Source: Strongylocentrotus purpuratus (lineage: Eukaryota; Echinodermata; Echinoidea; Camarodonta; Strongylocentrotidae). From it: a stretch of 64,000 nt of DNA. Where the stretch lies: contig NW_022145601.1 in assembly GCF_000002235.5 (NCBI RefSeq), positions 5,692,822 through 5,756,821 of the forward strand, written 5' to 3'. Below are positions 35,569 to 44,500 of this stretch, one piece after another; the first letter of the stretch is position 1, and each line of letters opens with the position of its first letter. Position numbers and translations under genes: made by a program. Below the pieces are notes generated by a model. The model was given only the letters and a program-made list of their open reading frames with translations, was not told the origin of the DNA and ran no database searches.

Positions 35569-35679
35569 GGTAGGAGGTGGGAAAAGAGGGAAGATGGTAG
35601 GATCACCTCACACAGCATAATCGATAGCCTCGTTGATTTACTTTCATCAACACGAAAAAGACCGGCAAAATCTGCTATA
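35028..35679. repeat. Tandem duplication carrying exon 2, copy 1 (652 bp)
   Basis: The block from GTTAGAAGGTCCACGCG to AAATCTGCTAT is repeated immediately downstream. The two differ essentially only in the length of the (TA)n(GA)n(G)n microsatellite (about 35,530-35,570 against 36,180-36,220), so the event is recent or an assembly artefact. Confidence 0.95.
35269..35399 (+). CDS. AChBP-like exon 2, N-terminal helix and strand 1, copy 1
   Basis: The acceptor is TTTTCAG at 35262-35268 and the donor GTCAGT at 35400. Joined to exon 1 the split codon gives T, then PDQDRLEKHFFQNYNKQQLP and VVNLGMSLKRLKRL. L-x-x-x-x-F-x-x-YNK followed by V-x-L-G-x-SL is the nicotinic-receptor N-terminal signature. 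Confidence 0.75.
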
Positions 35680-36177
35680 GTTAGAAGGTCCACGCGACCG
35701 ATATGAGTGTCGTCTCATGGGCCTGCCTGATGCGGACGACTTTTTCAGAAGATTCGGCTCTTTCTCGAACTACGGAACCGACATTAATGCCAAATACGAA
35801 ACTCAACCACGACCAGTCTAATGACACGAGTAGTCAACAGGCCAGACAAAATGCCTGTCGCCGGCCACAGCCTATGACTTTATTTTTGTATTACATTCTT
35901 GATCCTCTGTGTCTTTTCAGCACCTGATCAAGATCGTCTGGAAAAACATTTTTTTCAGAACTACAACAAGCAACAGCTTCCCTCCCATGGAGACCAGAGT
36001 GGGCCTACCGTGGTCAATCTCGGAATGAGCTTAAAGAGACTGAAACGACTGGTCAGTGCAATAAACACATTCTGTTCATGTCAGTGGCGTAGTTAAGGGG
36101 GTAAGGGGTAAGGGGGCAAGTGCCCCGCTGTCGAATGGCGAATTCAAAGAAAGAAGAAAACAACAGATATTTATGTT

Positions 36178-36208
<31 letters not shown>

Positions 36209-36325
36209 GGGGGGGGGTAGGAGGTGGGAAAAGAGGGAAGATGGTAGGATCACCTCACACAGCATAATCGATAGCCTCGTTGATTTACTTTCATCAACAC
36301 GAAAAAGACCGGCAAAATCTGCTAT
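35680..36325. repeat. Tandem duplication carrying exon 2, copy 2
   Basis: The near-identical second copy. The identical 74-codon open frames at 35051 and 35703 upstream of exon 2 in each copy are not part of the gene. Confidence 0.95.
35921..36051 (+). CDS. AChBP-like exon 2, copy 2
   Basis: An exact repeat of the first copy at offset 652. Including both in one transcript would break the frame (131 nt), so they must be alternatives if either is used. Confidence 0.75.
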
Positions 36326-36983
36326 TTTCTTATCATTTTATTTGGGATGATCCAAAATCTAGTCTGGAGTCATGAATGTTCATGGCCTTGTGATATCATT
36401 AAAATTGAAAAGCTTCTCGAAATATAATCGATTAGTTTATTCATAAAAAATGATGATTATTTATGAATAACTTTCTTATCGTATATTGAGTAAAGAAAAA
36501 TGCAATAGTCGTTATTATCATCGGTGTAAATATTAATTATTTTGATGACAAATTTGGATAATTGTTTCACGATGTTGTCCCTCATAATGTAAACTAATAT
36601 TTTTCGAACCAATTTCCATATATATGTATGTGCTCATCGAAGCACAGTTTAAACTCCAAATGCAGATTCAGAAACACGTACACAAAGTAGTCATTAATAC
36701 TTTTATATGCCGAAGAAAAAGAGTCAACTTATGACACCACCTTGGCCTTTCTCTAGTTTATCTGCACGGTTGTTTTTTATGAGTGTATCTTTGAGAGTAG
36801 ATCTAGATTCTAGTCTAAGCAAGATATTTTTTACAATTTTGGGGCCTATATGGCCGCTCCGGAGAGGTTACATCCCCTGTTTCTCATTGTTACACTAATA
36901 ATTACCATGGTATCAATACTTTGCATTTCCCATCGTCATTTCTAATTATTTTATTTACAAATTTACAAAACAAATCCGTTTAG
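36326..36983. other. Intron where the short exon 3 is expected but not found
   Basis: Nicotinic ligand-binding domains need a short segment like LTTNxWLxQ between exons 2 and 4. The only hint is ATTTTGATGACAAATTTGG at about 36,538, which could be a decayed remnant. It lacks an acceptor. Confidence 0.4.
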
Positions 36984-37253
36984 GCTTGGAGAGACTCTCG
37001 TTTGGTGTGGGATCCGACCTAGTTCGCAGACATCACCGGATACCACGTGTTTTATTCGGATATATGGACACCCGGGCCCCGTCTTACAAAGAGTTGATAT
37101 CAATCGTAACTTATTTGCGATTGATATCAATCGTAACTATGTACATAAGAGATAGGAGACTGCAAACTTGCGATTGATTGGAGGACTTACGATTGATTTG
37201 GATCGATCGTAACTCTTTGTAAGACGGGGCCCCGATATCGCTTTCTATAACAG
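36984..37253 (+). pseudogene. AChBP-like exon 4, broken by a stop and a MITE
   Basis: The acceptor TAG ends at 36983. The frame reads AWRDSRLVWDPT, TAG at 37020-37022, FADITGYHVFYSDIWTP to 37073. Then come 160 inserted bases (37074-37233), then GATATCGCTTTCTATAAC (DIAFYN) and donor GTAATC at 37254. Without the insert the exon is 110 bp and joins exon 5 in phase with an AG|T codon. Confidence 0.85.
37074..37233. mobile_element. MITE inserted inside AChBP-like exon 4
   Basis: The terminal inverted repeat GGGCCCCGTCTTACAAAGAG is present at both ends. The interior has GTTGATATCAATCGTAAC and TTACGATTGATTTGGATCG. The junction fits a CCC duplication or none; the exact boundary is ambiguous because the flank is CCC. 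Confidence 0.88.
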
Positions 37254-37290
37254 GTAATCTGCGGATAATCAGTCGCGGATAAATACACAA

Positions 37291-37423
37291 GGGCACCGTC
37301 TTATAAAGAGTTGATATCAATCGCAATTATGTACGTAAGAGATAGGAGACTGCAAAGTTGCGATTGATTGGAGGACTTGCGATTGATTTGGATCAATCTT
37401 TACTCTTTATAAGACAGGGCCCA
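37291..37423. mobile_element. Second MITE of the same family, in the next intron
   Basis: It starts GGGCACCGTCTTATAAAGAG and ends with the imperfect complement CTCTTTATAAGACAGGGCCC. Interior phrases (GATAGGAGACTGCAAA, GCGATTGATTGGAGGACTT) are shared with the exon-4 insertion, about 60 bp upstream. Confidence 0.88.
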
Positions 37424-37972
37424 GGTACACATTAGGCCCTATTAAAAAACAAAATTGTAAAAAAAAAGAAGTTACAATAACTGTTATAAGCTACTGAAAT
37501 TGTGGCCTCTGACTGGATGAGAGCCAATTTGTCATCGAATCTTAGCATTGGTTATTGATGAAGAGTAATGCAACAACTTACCATTGATTATAACATTGCC
37601 ATTAATGTTAACTTCCATGAAAACGTTGATTTAATTTGCGGTTGAGGGATGTTTCCATGGTAGGTAACATTGATGGCAAATTTTTACCATTCTTATGCCA
37701 ATGATTCAGGTCCTAAAATCATTCCAAAACAAAATTCCCATATGTCTTAAAATTTCATCATTTGTGAAAACAAGAATATTGAGGTATTGCACGTTGCTAT
37801 AGAAACCTGATCATGTGCCATAATAATTCTACAAAATCAACAGTCCATTCACTTTTAAAATTCCATACGTGCATACTATACCGTTCAATGCGTTATTATA
37901 CCCCCAACATGAACCTGAATGTGAAGCATATGCTAATGCTCTCCTTCCCTCATTTCTAAACTTTTATTCTAG

Positions 37973-38099
37973 TAACTTACCAAAGGAAAGTCTACACGAT
38001 GTCTTTGTTGATGAGGACTACCTTGGTAACGTCAACTATTCACCTCGTATGAAGCTTGATGTAAACTGCACGGATCTGGATCAGGGAGATGATGCGCAC
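37973..38099 (+). CDS. AChBP-like exon 5, first cysteine of the Cys-loop
   Basis: A pyrimidine-rich tract leads to AG at 37971-37972. The split codon with exon 4 gives S, then NLPKESLHDVFVDEDYLGN, VNYSPRMKLDVNCTDLDQGD and DAH. GNVNYSP matches the G-x-V-x-Y-x-P strand before the Cys-loop, and NCT is a potential N-glycosylation site. The donor GTATTA at 38100 is weak. Confidence 0.78.
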
Positions 38100-38139
38100 G
38101 TATTAAATGTTGTTAGGGTTAGAGTGTCTTTACCATGTC

Positions 38140-38297
38140 TGCTGTCCAGGGGGCGTTTCACAAAACTTGCCATCTGTGACAAATGACAGTTTTTGTTATA
38201 AGCTACTGAAATCCTTGCTTCTGATTGGTTATCCGCAGATTCGTTACTGATTTTTGTCATTTGTCATAGAAAAAAGGCTTTGTGAAACGGGTCCTCC
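38140..38297. mobile_element. MITE-like inverted repeat
   Basis: GGGCGTTTCACAAAACTTGC with ATGACAAATGACAG-type sequence on the left is mirrored by TTTGTCATTTGTCAT and GGCTTTGTGAAACGGGTCC on the right. It begins about 40 bp after exon 5. Confidence 0.7.
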
Positions 38298-38377
38298 TGA
38301 TCCTGCGTACCGTAGGTCCCATGCCACACTGATCCCATTGTCCTGCATATCATCGGACTTACGTCTCACTTGTGCTT

Positions 38378-38468
38378 TATCTGTCTGATCTTAAGATTCA
38401 ATTATCTTAAGGTAGGGCTTTATCTGTCTGATCTCAAGATTCATTAATGTTAAGGTTGGGCTTTATCG
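38378..38468. repeat. Tandem pair, about 49 bp
   Basis: TTTATCTGTCTGATCT(T/C)AAGATTCA...TTAAGGT(A/T)GGGC is present twice in succession. Confidence 0.75.
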
Positions 38469-38980
38469 TACAAATGGGACAAGTGGGAAGTTTTGAATAC
38501 ATCTTTGTGGGTTCGACTTTAATGAGAGGGGTTAGTTTTCATTGGCCTAATGGCATGAGGAGCCAATCAGACGCTTGACCAAAGGATCGGTTGGAAGACC
38601 ACTGGCAGACATTTTGTTCAGTACTCTCATTAAGAAGTGACGTAGGCCCTTTTATAATTTGGAGCGTTTGAAGAAGATCGATATGAGACAACCTTAACAA
38701 ATGATTAAGAATCAAATCATTGGTCAAACATTGAATTTTGTTTTCTGTATTTATGGTATTATTCTAATGATTTCTGTTAGGGAAATTGGTATTCTGAAAC
38801 ATTCAACGATTCTGTGTTTTTTTTTCTTTGCAGTTACATAAATGGATGTGTTCTTCTCAACCATGGAGTAACAGAAAACTCGAAGAATATCATATCATAG
38901 GAAATCATAGAAACAATGCAAATAATATGTCCTAGGTTTACCGGCTAAAATCTAATATACAAAATTATTTCCCCTTCTAG

Positions 38981-39217
38981 AGCTGCAGGTTGAAATGGGC
39001 ATCCTGGGCACACGGTAGCGAGAGTGTGTCCGTCAGCCCTTCGTCAGATACCATCGATCTGTCAAGGTACAAAGAAAACCCAATCTGGGAAATCGTGAAT
39101 ACCGAGGCCGTCCAGGACTTTGTCACCTACCCATGTTGTCCGGATGTATACGAGGACATTATTTTTACCCTGGTTATCTGCCGAAGAGATACTCAGGAAA
39201 GTACCACCCATGCCTAG
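38981..39217 (+). CDS. AChBP-like terminal exon: second Cys, loop B, loop C, stop
   Basis: After TTCTAG at 38980 the frame reads SCRLKWASWAHGSESVSVS, YKENPIWEIVNTEAVQDF, VTYPCCPDVYEDIIFTLV, ICRR and stops at TAG 39215-39217 after DTQESTTHA. The vicinal cysteines flanked by tyrosines (Y-P-CC-P-x-x-Y-x-D) are the agonist-binding loop C; the Trp in ASWAHGS is the loop B Trp. The match to molluscan acetylcholine-binding protein (SWTHHS and TYSCCPEAYED) is close. No TM1 sequence follows. Confidence 0.9.
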   Translation, partial: SCRLKWASWAHGSESVSVSPSSDTIDLSRYKENPIWEIVNTEAVQDFVTYPCCPDVYEDIIFTLVICRRDTQESTTHA

Positions 39218-39409
39218 CTCTCCTCCTGTTACGACATAGGCCGATGTGACAGCTATTCAGTTCCCCGAGACGTCACCAAAACCGCCCGTTGTATACTGGT
39301 GCTCTTGACGAATCATTGAAACCTTATGACATCACAGACATTTGTTAATCTGTGATTATGACATTTTAAAGTTTGTTTTAGGTCCTACTGTGTATTATTC
39401 TGTATATAC

Positions 39410-39415
39410 AATAAA
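39410..39415 (+). terminator. Polyadenylation signal of the AChBP-like gene
   Basis: AATAAA lies about 190 bp past the stop, consistent with a transcript that ends without transmembrane exons. Confidence 0.6.
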
Positions 39416-40486
39416 ATGGGATAGGCCTGATATGCTGTCATTCACGTGCTATTACGGATGATGAATTATATGTCATTTATCAGTAATCAACAGCAATTTT
39501 TCCCCTTTTTTTCACGGGACTTTTGTTTTCTTGATAAGATATTAATGTTCTCACCTTCCCTCCTCAGCTCCGGTCCCCTACCCACCTTATTTCTCAATGC
39601 CTACTTCTCCGTTCCATGTCTCACCTTAAAACGCCAACTGTAACAGTCAAGTATCAATTTCTGATTTATTAAAGTAATAGGCTATCGCCCATGAATGCAT
39701 GCACGCTCTTGTTGAATACTTTTATCATGTTTAATGTGGTATTATCTCTTTCTTCTTACAACTGTCCCTGTTTCTCAGTTCTGTACTTCGCATCAGCTCT
39801 CTTTCCCTTTCTCTCTCTCTCTCTCTCTTTCTCTCTCCCTCTTTCTTTCTTTTCCGTTCTTCAGACTCATTCTCTTCTCTTCCCACTTGTAATGTCGTTC
39901 TTCTTCTATCTCTCTCTATCTCATTTTACTCTCTCTTAGAGCTTTCAAATTTTGTGCATGCCTCTTACCCTTTAAACTATTATTCATGGTATTAATCATA
40001 ATATTTTTCATTTACTCAATGTCTATGTTAAATACACTTCGTATTTCGATTATTACTGTTTTTGTTGTTATTGCCTTTAAAAAGAATCCCACGTGACCCG
40101 TGGCGTGTTTTTTCTTTCTTAACTTGAAAATGAAAAGATGAAAGTGGATTAAAAATGTACCTGCGCGTGACAAATGAGGTCCTAAGCCCTCTGCGCTTAT
40201 ACGTCTGTTTAAAAAAGATATAAGATTGATAAATTATGCTTTATTAAGATAAACAAACTTTTGTTAATAAATAGAACAAATTGAAATAAATAAACGAAAT
40301 ACAGACAAAATATCACCTACACCAACAACAAAAACATTGATTTTATTGATTGTTCTCCATAACTGTATAAAGCGCATTCGCCAATCTAAGAATTTTCTTT
40401 CTTGTAGAATTCATTTGAGATGTACACTGAATGTTGCGTGTTTTCTTGTAGATGGCTATTTGGCGTAGATTACGTTATTATACAAA
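39416..40486. other. Intergenic, no gene recognised
   Basis: Contains a CT-rich stretch near 39,800-39,945 and otherwise AT-rich DNA. Confidence 0.45.
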
Positions 40487-40625
40487 TAATGAATGGTTAT
40501 GAGTTCAATAATGCGAATATTTTCATGAGTTGAAATGTTGAAATTTTAATGTTAATCTTTCAACGAATGAAAATATTCGCAGCATTGAACGAATGAAAAA
40601 CATTCATTATTTGTTTTATACAACA
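40487..40625. mobile_element. Imperfect inverted repeat, MITE-like
   Basis: ACAAATAATGAATGGTTATG and TTCAATAATGCGAATATTTT on the left are mirrored by AATGAAAATATTCGCAGCAT and AACATTCATTATTTGT on the right. Confidence 0.7.
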
Positions 40626-40889
40626 TCGAAGAAGATCTAATAGAACGTTAATCAACAAATTATGCTTTACTCCTTATATTAAAGATAAATTCAAGTTGGA
40701 TTCAAGCCTTCTCGATTACATTCAGATTGCCTTCGCGTCAGATACACGCAGGGATACGCGCGCGCACGGCAGAGAGGTACCCAGTCTGCATATAACCAAA
40801 AATGCACGGCGCATATAACCAAAAATGCACGACCGTGCAATATACCATCTATTGAATATCATGTGACCAACAATCCTCCAATCAAATGA

Positions 40890-40947
40890 CAGGGATCCAC
40901 GTAGGTGTTGTATAAACTATTTTATACAACACCTACGTGGATCCCTG
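40890..40947. repeat. Perfect palindrome, 27-bp arms
   Basis: CAGGGATCCACGTAGGTGTT plus GTATAAA is followed by the spacer CTAT and the exact complement. A (GT)n(G)n run follows directly. It may be a transposon end or a cruciform-forming site. Confidence 0.9.
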
Positions 40948-41202
40948 TGTGTGTGTGTGTGGGGGGGGGGGTATTTGAACCTCAGAAGCCACCCTCTCTA
41001 AAACACACTCTTTCTAAAAAGAGCTTTTTTCAAAAAGAAAGAAAGAATAAAAGTTAACTGATTTTTTAAAGCTTCGTATCTTACGACGCTGGCACAGCAA
41101 GGTAATCTCCAACCCCATCGCTTCCCTTTATCTGTTCATTATGAATGGTCGATTGAGCTGACGAATCGTGAGGACCCTCTTGCGAGCAACTGACGAGTTC
41201 GC

Positions 41203-41269
41203 ATTGTGACGTAACAATATGTTTGATGGCGCTTGCGATAAAGGTCAGTGAACTTCTATTGTGACGTAA
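41203..41269. promoter_or_regulatory. Two CRE-like sites upstream of the EGF-SEA-Ly6 gene
   Basis: ATTGTGACGTAA occurs at 41203-41214 and again at 41258-41269, about 220-280 bp before the ATG. TGACGTAA is a half-CRE/ATF-type motif. The region between 41,270 and 41,320 is CpG-rich. Promoter function is inferred from position only. Confidence 0.4.
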
Positions 41270-41485
41270 TTAGTAATGCGCGCAGCTAGATCATATATCC
41301 GCGCGCGCACATGCGCAAACTTTATCTCCATAGAAACACATTGTTACGAAATTTTAAGAACAATTAACCATTTGGCTGGAGTATTTTTGCAATGGAGACA
41401 GGGTAAAAAGCACCATAAAAACTCATGTTTGAAGACTAAAATCAAGGATCAGCTTGTTGGAAATATAAAATCCCAAGTTTTCAAG

Positions 41486-41543
41486 ATGTTCTGCCACCTG
41501 CATTGCATGTTGGTGGTCTTTTCTTTGCTCCTCACACTCACAG
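41486..41543 (+). CDS. Exon 1: signal peptide
   Basis: ATG at 41486 opens MFCHLHCMLVVFSLLLTLT. The frame is open upstream to 41276, but starting here gives a proper signal peptide. The donor GTAAGA is at 41544, phase 1. Confidence 0.8.
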
Positions 41544-44500
41544 GTAAGAAATAAAAGAACCTTGTCTTGGCATAGACTACACTGTAATCGCAGCGTAACT
41601 AAAATCTCATAGGCCTAGGCCATTGTTAGTCAAGCGCGTGACAATGCTATGCCACCCCAGCCGACCCCGGGGCGCGGCGCGCCGGTCTCCATATCGACGT
41701 GGTATGAAATAATGTGTTTGTGTGTTCGGACGCTTTACTTGGTACTTGGTAGGCCTAGATCTAGGCCTACTTGGTTGGTTGGTCCTCTTAAGTACTCGTC
41801 TGAGTCTTAACTGGAGGTGCGGATAAGATGTTAGCGACATGCGGAATACCGCCCTGCTGACTCCTTTTTCAGAAGGTTCAGAAGGATTAATGGATGGAGG
41901 TCTGTCATGTCAAGAGCCTGTTGCAAGATAAATTGGAGAACAGGATTTCATGGGCGATATAGTCTAGATCTAACAGTTAGTCTAGAGTAGATTCTAGACC
42001 TATAGACTATAGTAGGCCTAGTAGGTCTATTGCAGTATTGGTATTGCTGGCCAAATTCTTGAAGTTTACTGTTTGAAATCCACTGTCCGGTCTCGATCAG
42101 TCTGGACCCGACTGTGGCCAGTGCAGTGTGGGTGGCTAGTTGACTGTTATAATGATGTGTCCGGCGTTAAGTGTTGGGGCACCATCTTGTCTCTTGTCTT
42201 ACTAACTGGAACTGGAGTGGTAGTGGTAGGCCTAGTCATTTATCTGACCGTTGTTAGGGCCAGAAATGAGTTTAAAAATTATGAAATGATATTGGTAGAA
42301 TTCACATGATCGATCTGATTGACCATTGAGGGGAACAAATTGGCAAAACTTTGGTTTGGGGTTAAATTCATTTCGTAACTGTACAGATGTAGATCTCCAC
42401 TTAGTCTAGTAGTACTAGAAATCTAGTAATAGTAATTGTACATAGTAGGCCTAGATCTAGATCTGTATGTACCGACTGTATAATGCGTTTATTAATGGTC
42501 CTAATTTTTTTTTTTTTTGGTGCTCAACGAGGAGGGTGGAGGGAAAGTGCCCACTATTTTGTTTTAACTCAGCACCCACCCACCCCCTTTCAGCACAAAA
42601 ACAAACAAAACAAAAGTTACTTTTTTGTATTGGCCAGGGGAGGGGGCGGGCCCCCTGTCCCCCTCCGCTCCCCACCCCCACCCCCTCCCCCCCCCCCCCC
42701 CCAACTGGGTCCGCCTCTGAGCCAAGCCATGGTTGACCTAATAGGATATCTAGACTAGGTGGCAGGGCAGTAAGACAATAAGAATCTAGAATCTAGATCT
42801 ATCAATTTTTATCATTTCATTGAAGTAGAAAACAACACATGAAACACGATGTAGACTAGAGTCTAGACCCTCTATATAAATCTTTTATTCTTTTTTCTTT
42901 CAGGTTCCTTTGTGAATGCACAAACAACAGAAGGTGAGATTTTTTGTCATTAAGTTAGGCCTAATCAACACATATCCTCTGACGCACAAAAATATCAAGA
43001 AATTATAAAAAATTACACAAGCCAGTAAAAACAGAAATAAGAGTTAATCGAAAATGGACAAGGTGAAAATATGAAGGCAAAAAACCTACTTCGTTGACTA
43101 GCTGTAGCAGGATATCGATTTTATATATTTTTTTGGGGGGGGGGGGGGGAGGGGGGGGGGGTGTTTTATGCCTCAGCCATCATGTTTGAAAGGCATCATT
43201 TTCATGAAGCAAATAATTTCATTTTATAATAACAATCGTGCAATGTTGAAACTCTTTTTTTCTGCCTAATAATTGTGTGATTGATTTTGATTTGTTTTGT
43301 CTTTTATTACAGTGGTCACTGAAATAACAGGTAAGGATGATCTTTCCGAACGATAAGAAAATATACAAGAAAACAGAAAATCTTTATTTTTCCGAATGGG
43401 TTTTTCAAACTGTTGCCTACATGTACATGTAGTCTTAATTTGTGTACATGTACATATTGAGTATAGATAAAAAAATATTTTGTCCTGGACAGAATTTTAG
43501 TCTGGAATCAGTATTTGCCATTGGAAAACAATTATTGAAGATGTAAAACGTCGTTTGATCGTGAGCATCATGTATGTGGATGAAAGAGAGAGAGAGAGAG
43601 AGAGAGATGGGGACAGGGGAGTGTTTAATTATTTTGATGGTGACTGTAATATATCACTCTTTTCATGAATTGCATTTCAAAGGAGAATTTTCATTATGCT
43701 GTTCTTTAATTTTATTATCATATCCAAAAGTCGACCATTAAGACTGAAATGTATAACTTTTCCTAACAAGAATGATTGAGGAAATAGTACTACTATTGCC
43801 ATAGACTTGTGCGTAATACTGTGAGTATAACGATTAATTATGCTAAAATCGGCAATATCTTCAAACTTTGGGAGTGTCTTTGAAGATAAATCTCCTCGTA
43901 TTGGTTTCTAGATATTGCACTGAATTAATTCTCTACCCTTTCTTTCTGTTTTTTTGTTGTTGCAGCAACAACGGCGGACCCCCCAGGTAAGCTGGCTTGA
44001 AATTAAACAAATCACGAATTATTTTTATGAATCAAGAATGAATGGATCGTTGTGAAACAAAATGTAAAATTTATGTTGAAAGCAGATTGATCGATCTATC
44101 TGTGACTGACATATCAATCCATCTAAGATAAATATTTTATGAATGATATAGATGTAGACCATATTCACATCTGTGTTATTCCTTTTTATATAAATCTCTA
44201 TTCATTGATTTAGAGACTAAACAATCATGTAAACACAAGGCTTTTTCGTATGCAAACGTAGAAGTACATAAGAATGCATGTCACATTTTTTAATTTAAAT
44301 GAAATCGATTATCAAATGATTTATCGTTTTAGAGAAAACCGGTGGATTTGATATCTGTTTTCAATCAATGATTTTAGGAATATAGTACATATAGATTAAT
44401 TCTAGTTTCTACCATAAAAGAAAATTCAATTATATCCACAACTTAAATATACAACTTCTATTGATCACCCTACATGTATATAGTCTCAGAGATGAATATC

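Larger units (their letters stand above)
33549..39415 (+). pseudogene. Acetylcholine-binding-protein-like gene (soluble nicotinic ligand-binding domain), disrupted
   Basis: Recognised exons: exon 1 (33549-33633, or its duplicate 34393-34477), exon 2 (35269-35399, or duplicate 35921-36051), exon 4 (36984-37253, interrupted), exon 5 (37973-38099), exon 6 (38981-39217). Phases agree at every recognised junction. Motifs follow the Cys-loop receptor ligand-binding domain: signal peptide, N-terminal helix, W-x-D-x-RL-x-WDP, IWTPDIAFYN, first Cys of the loop in LDVNC, second in SCRLKWASW, and loop C TYPCCPDVYED. The frame ends 11 codons after the last conserved RR with no membrane helices, as in molluscan acetylcholine-binding proteins. 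Lesions: TAG inside exon 4, a 160-bp MITE inside exon 4, and no recognisable short exon 3 (the WLQQ segment). Likely a recently inactivated gene; an expressed alternative form cannot be excluded. Confidence 0.78.

Noticed and set aside
36530..36570. AChBP exon 3 (reading ILMTN)
   Set aside because: Only a four- to five-residue resemblance, no acceptor and no Trp in frame; kept as a hint only.
37020..37022. TAG as an intron-borne stop outside the exon
   Set aside because: The sequence on both sides of it matches consecutive ligand-binding-domain motifs in one frame, so it lies within the exon.
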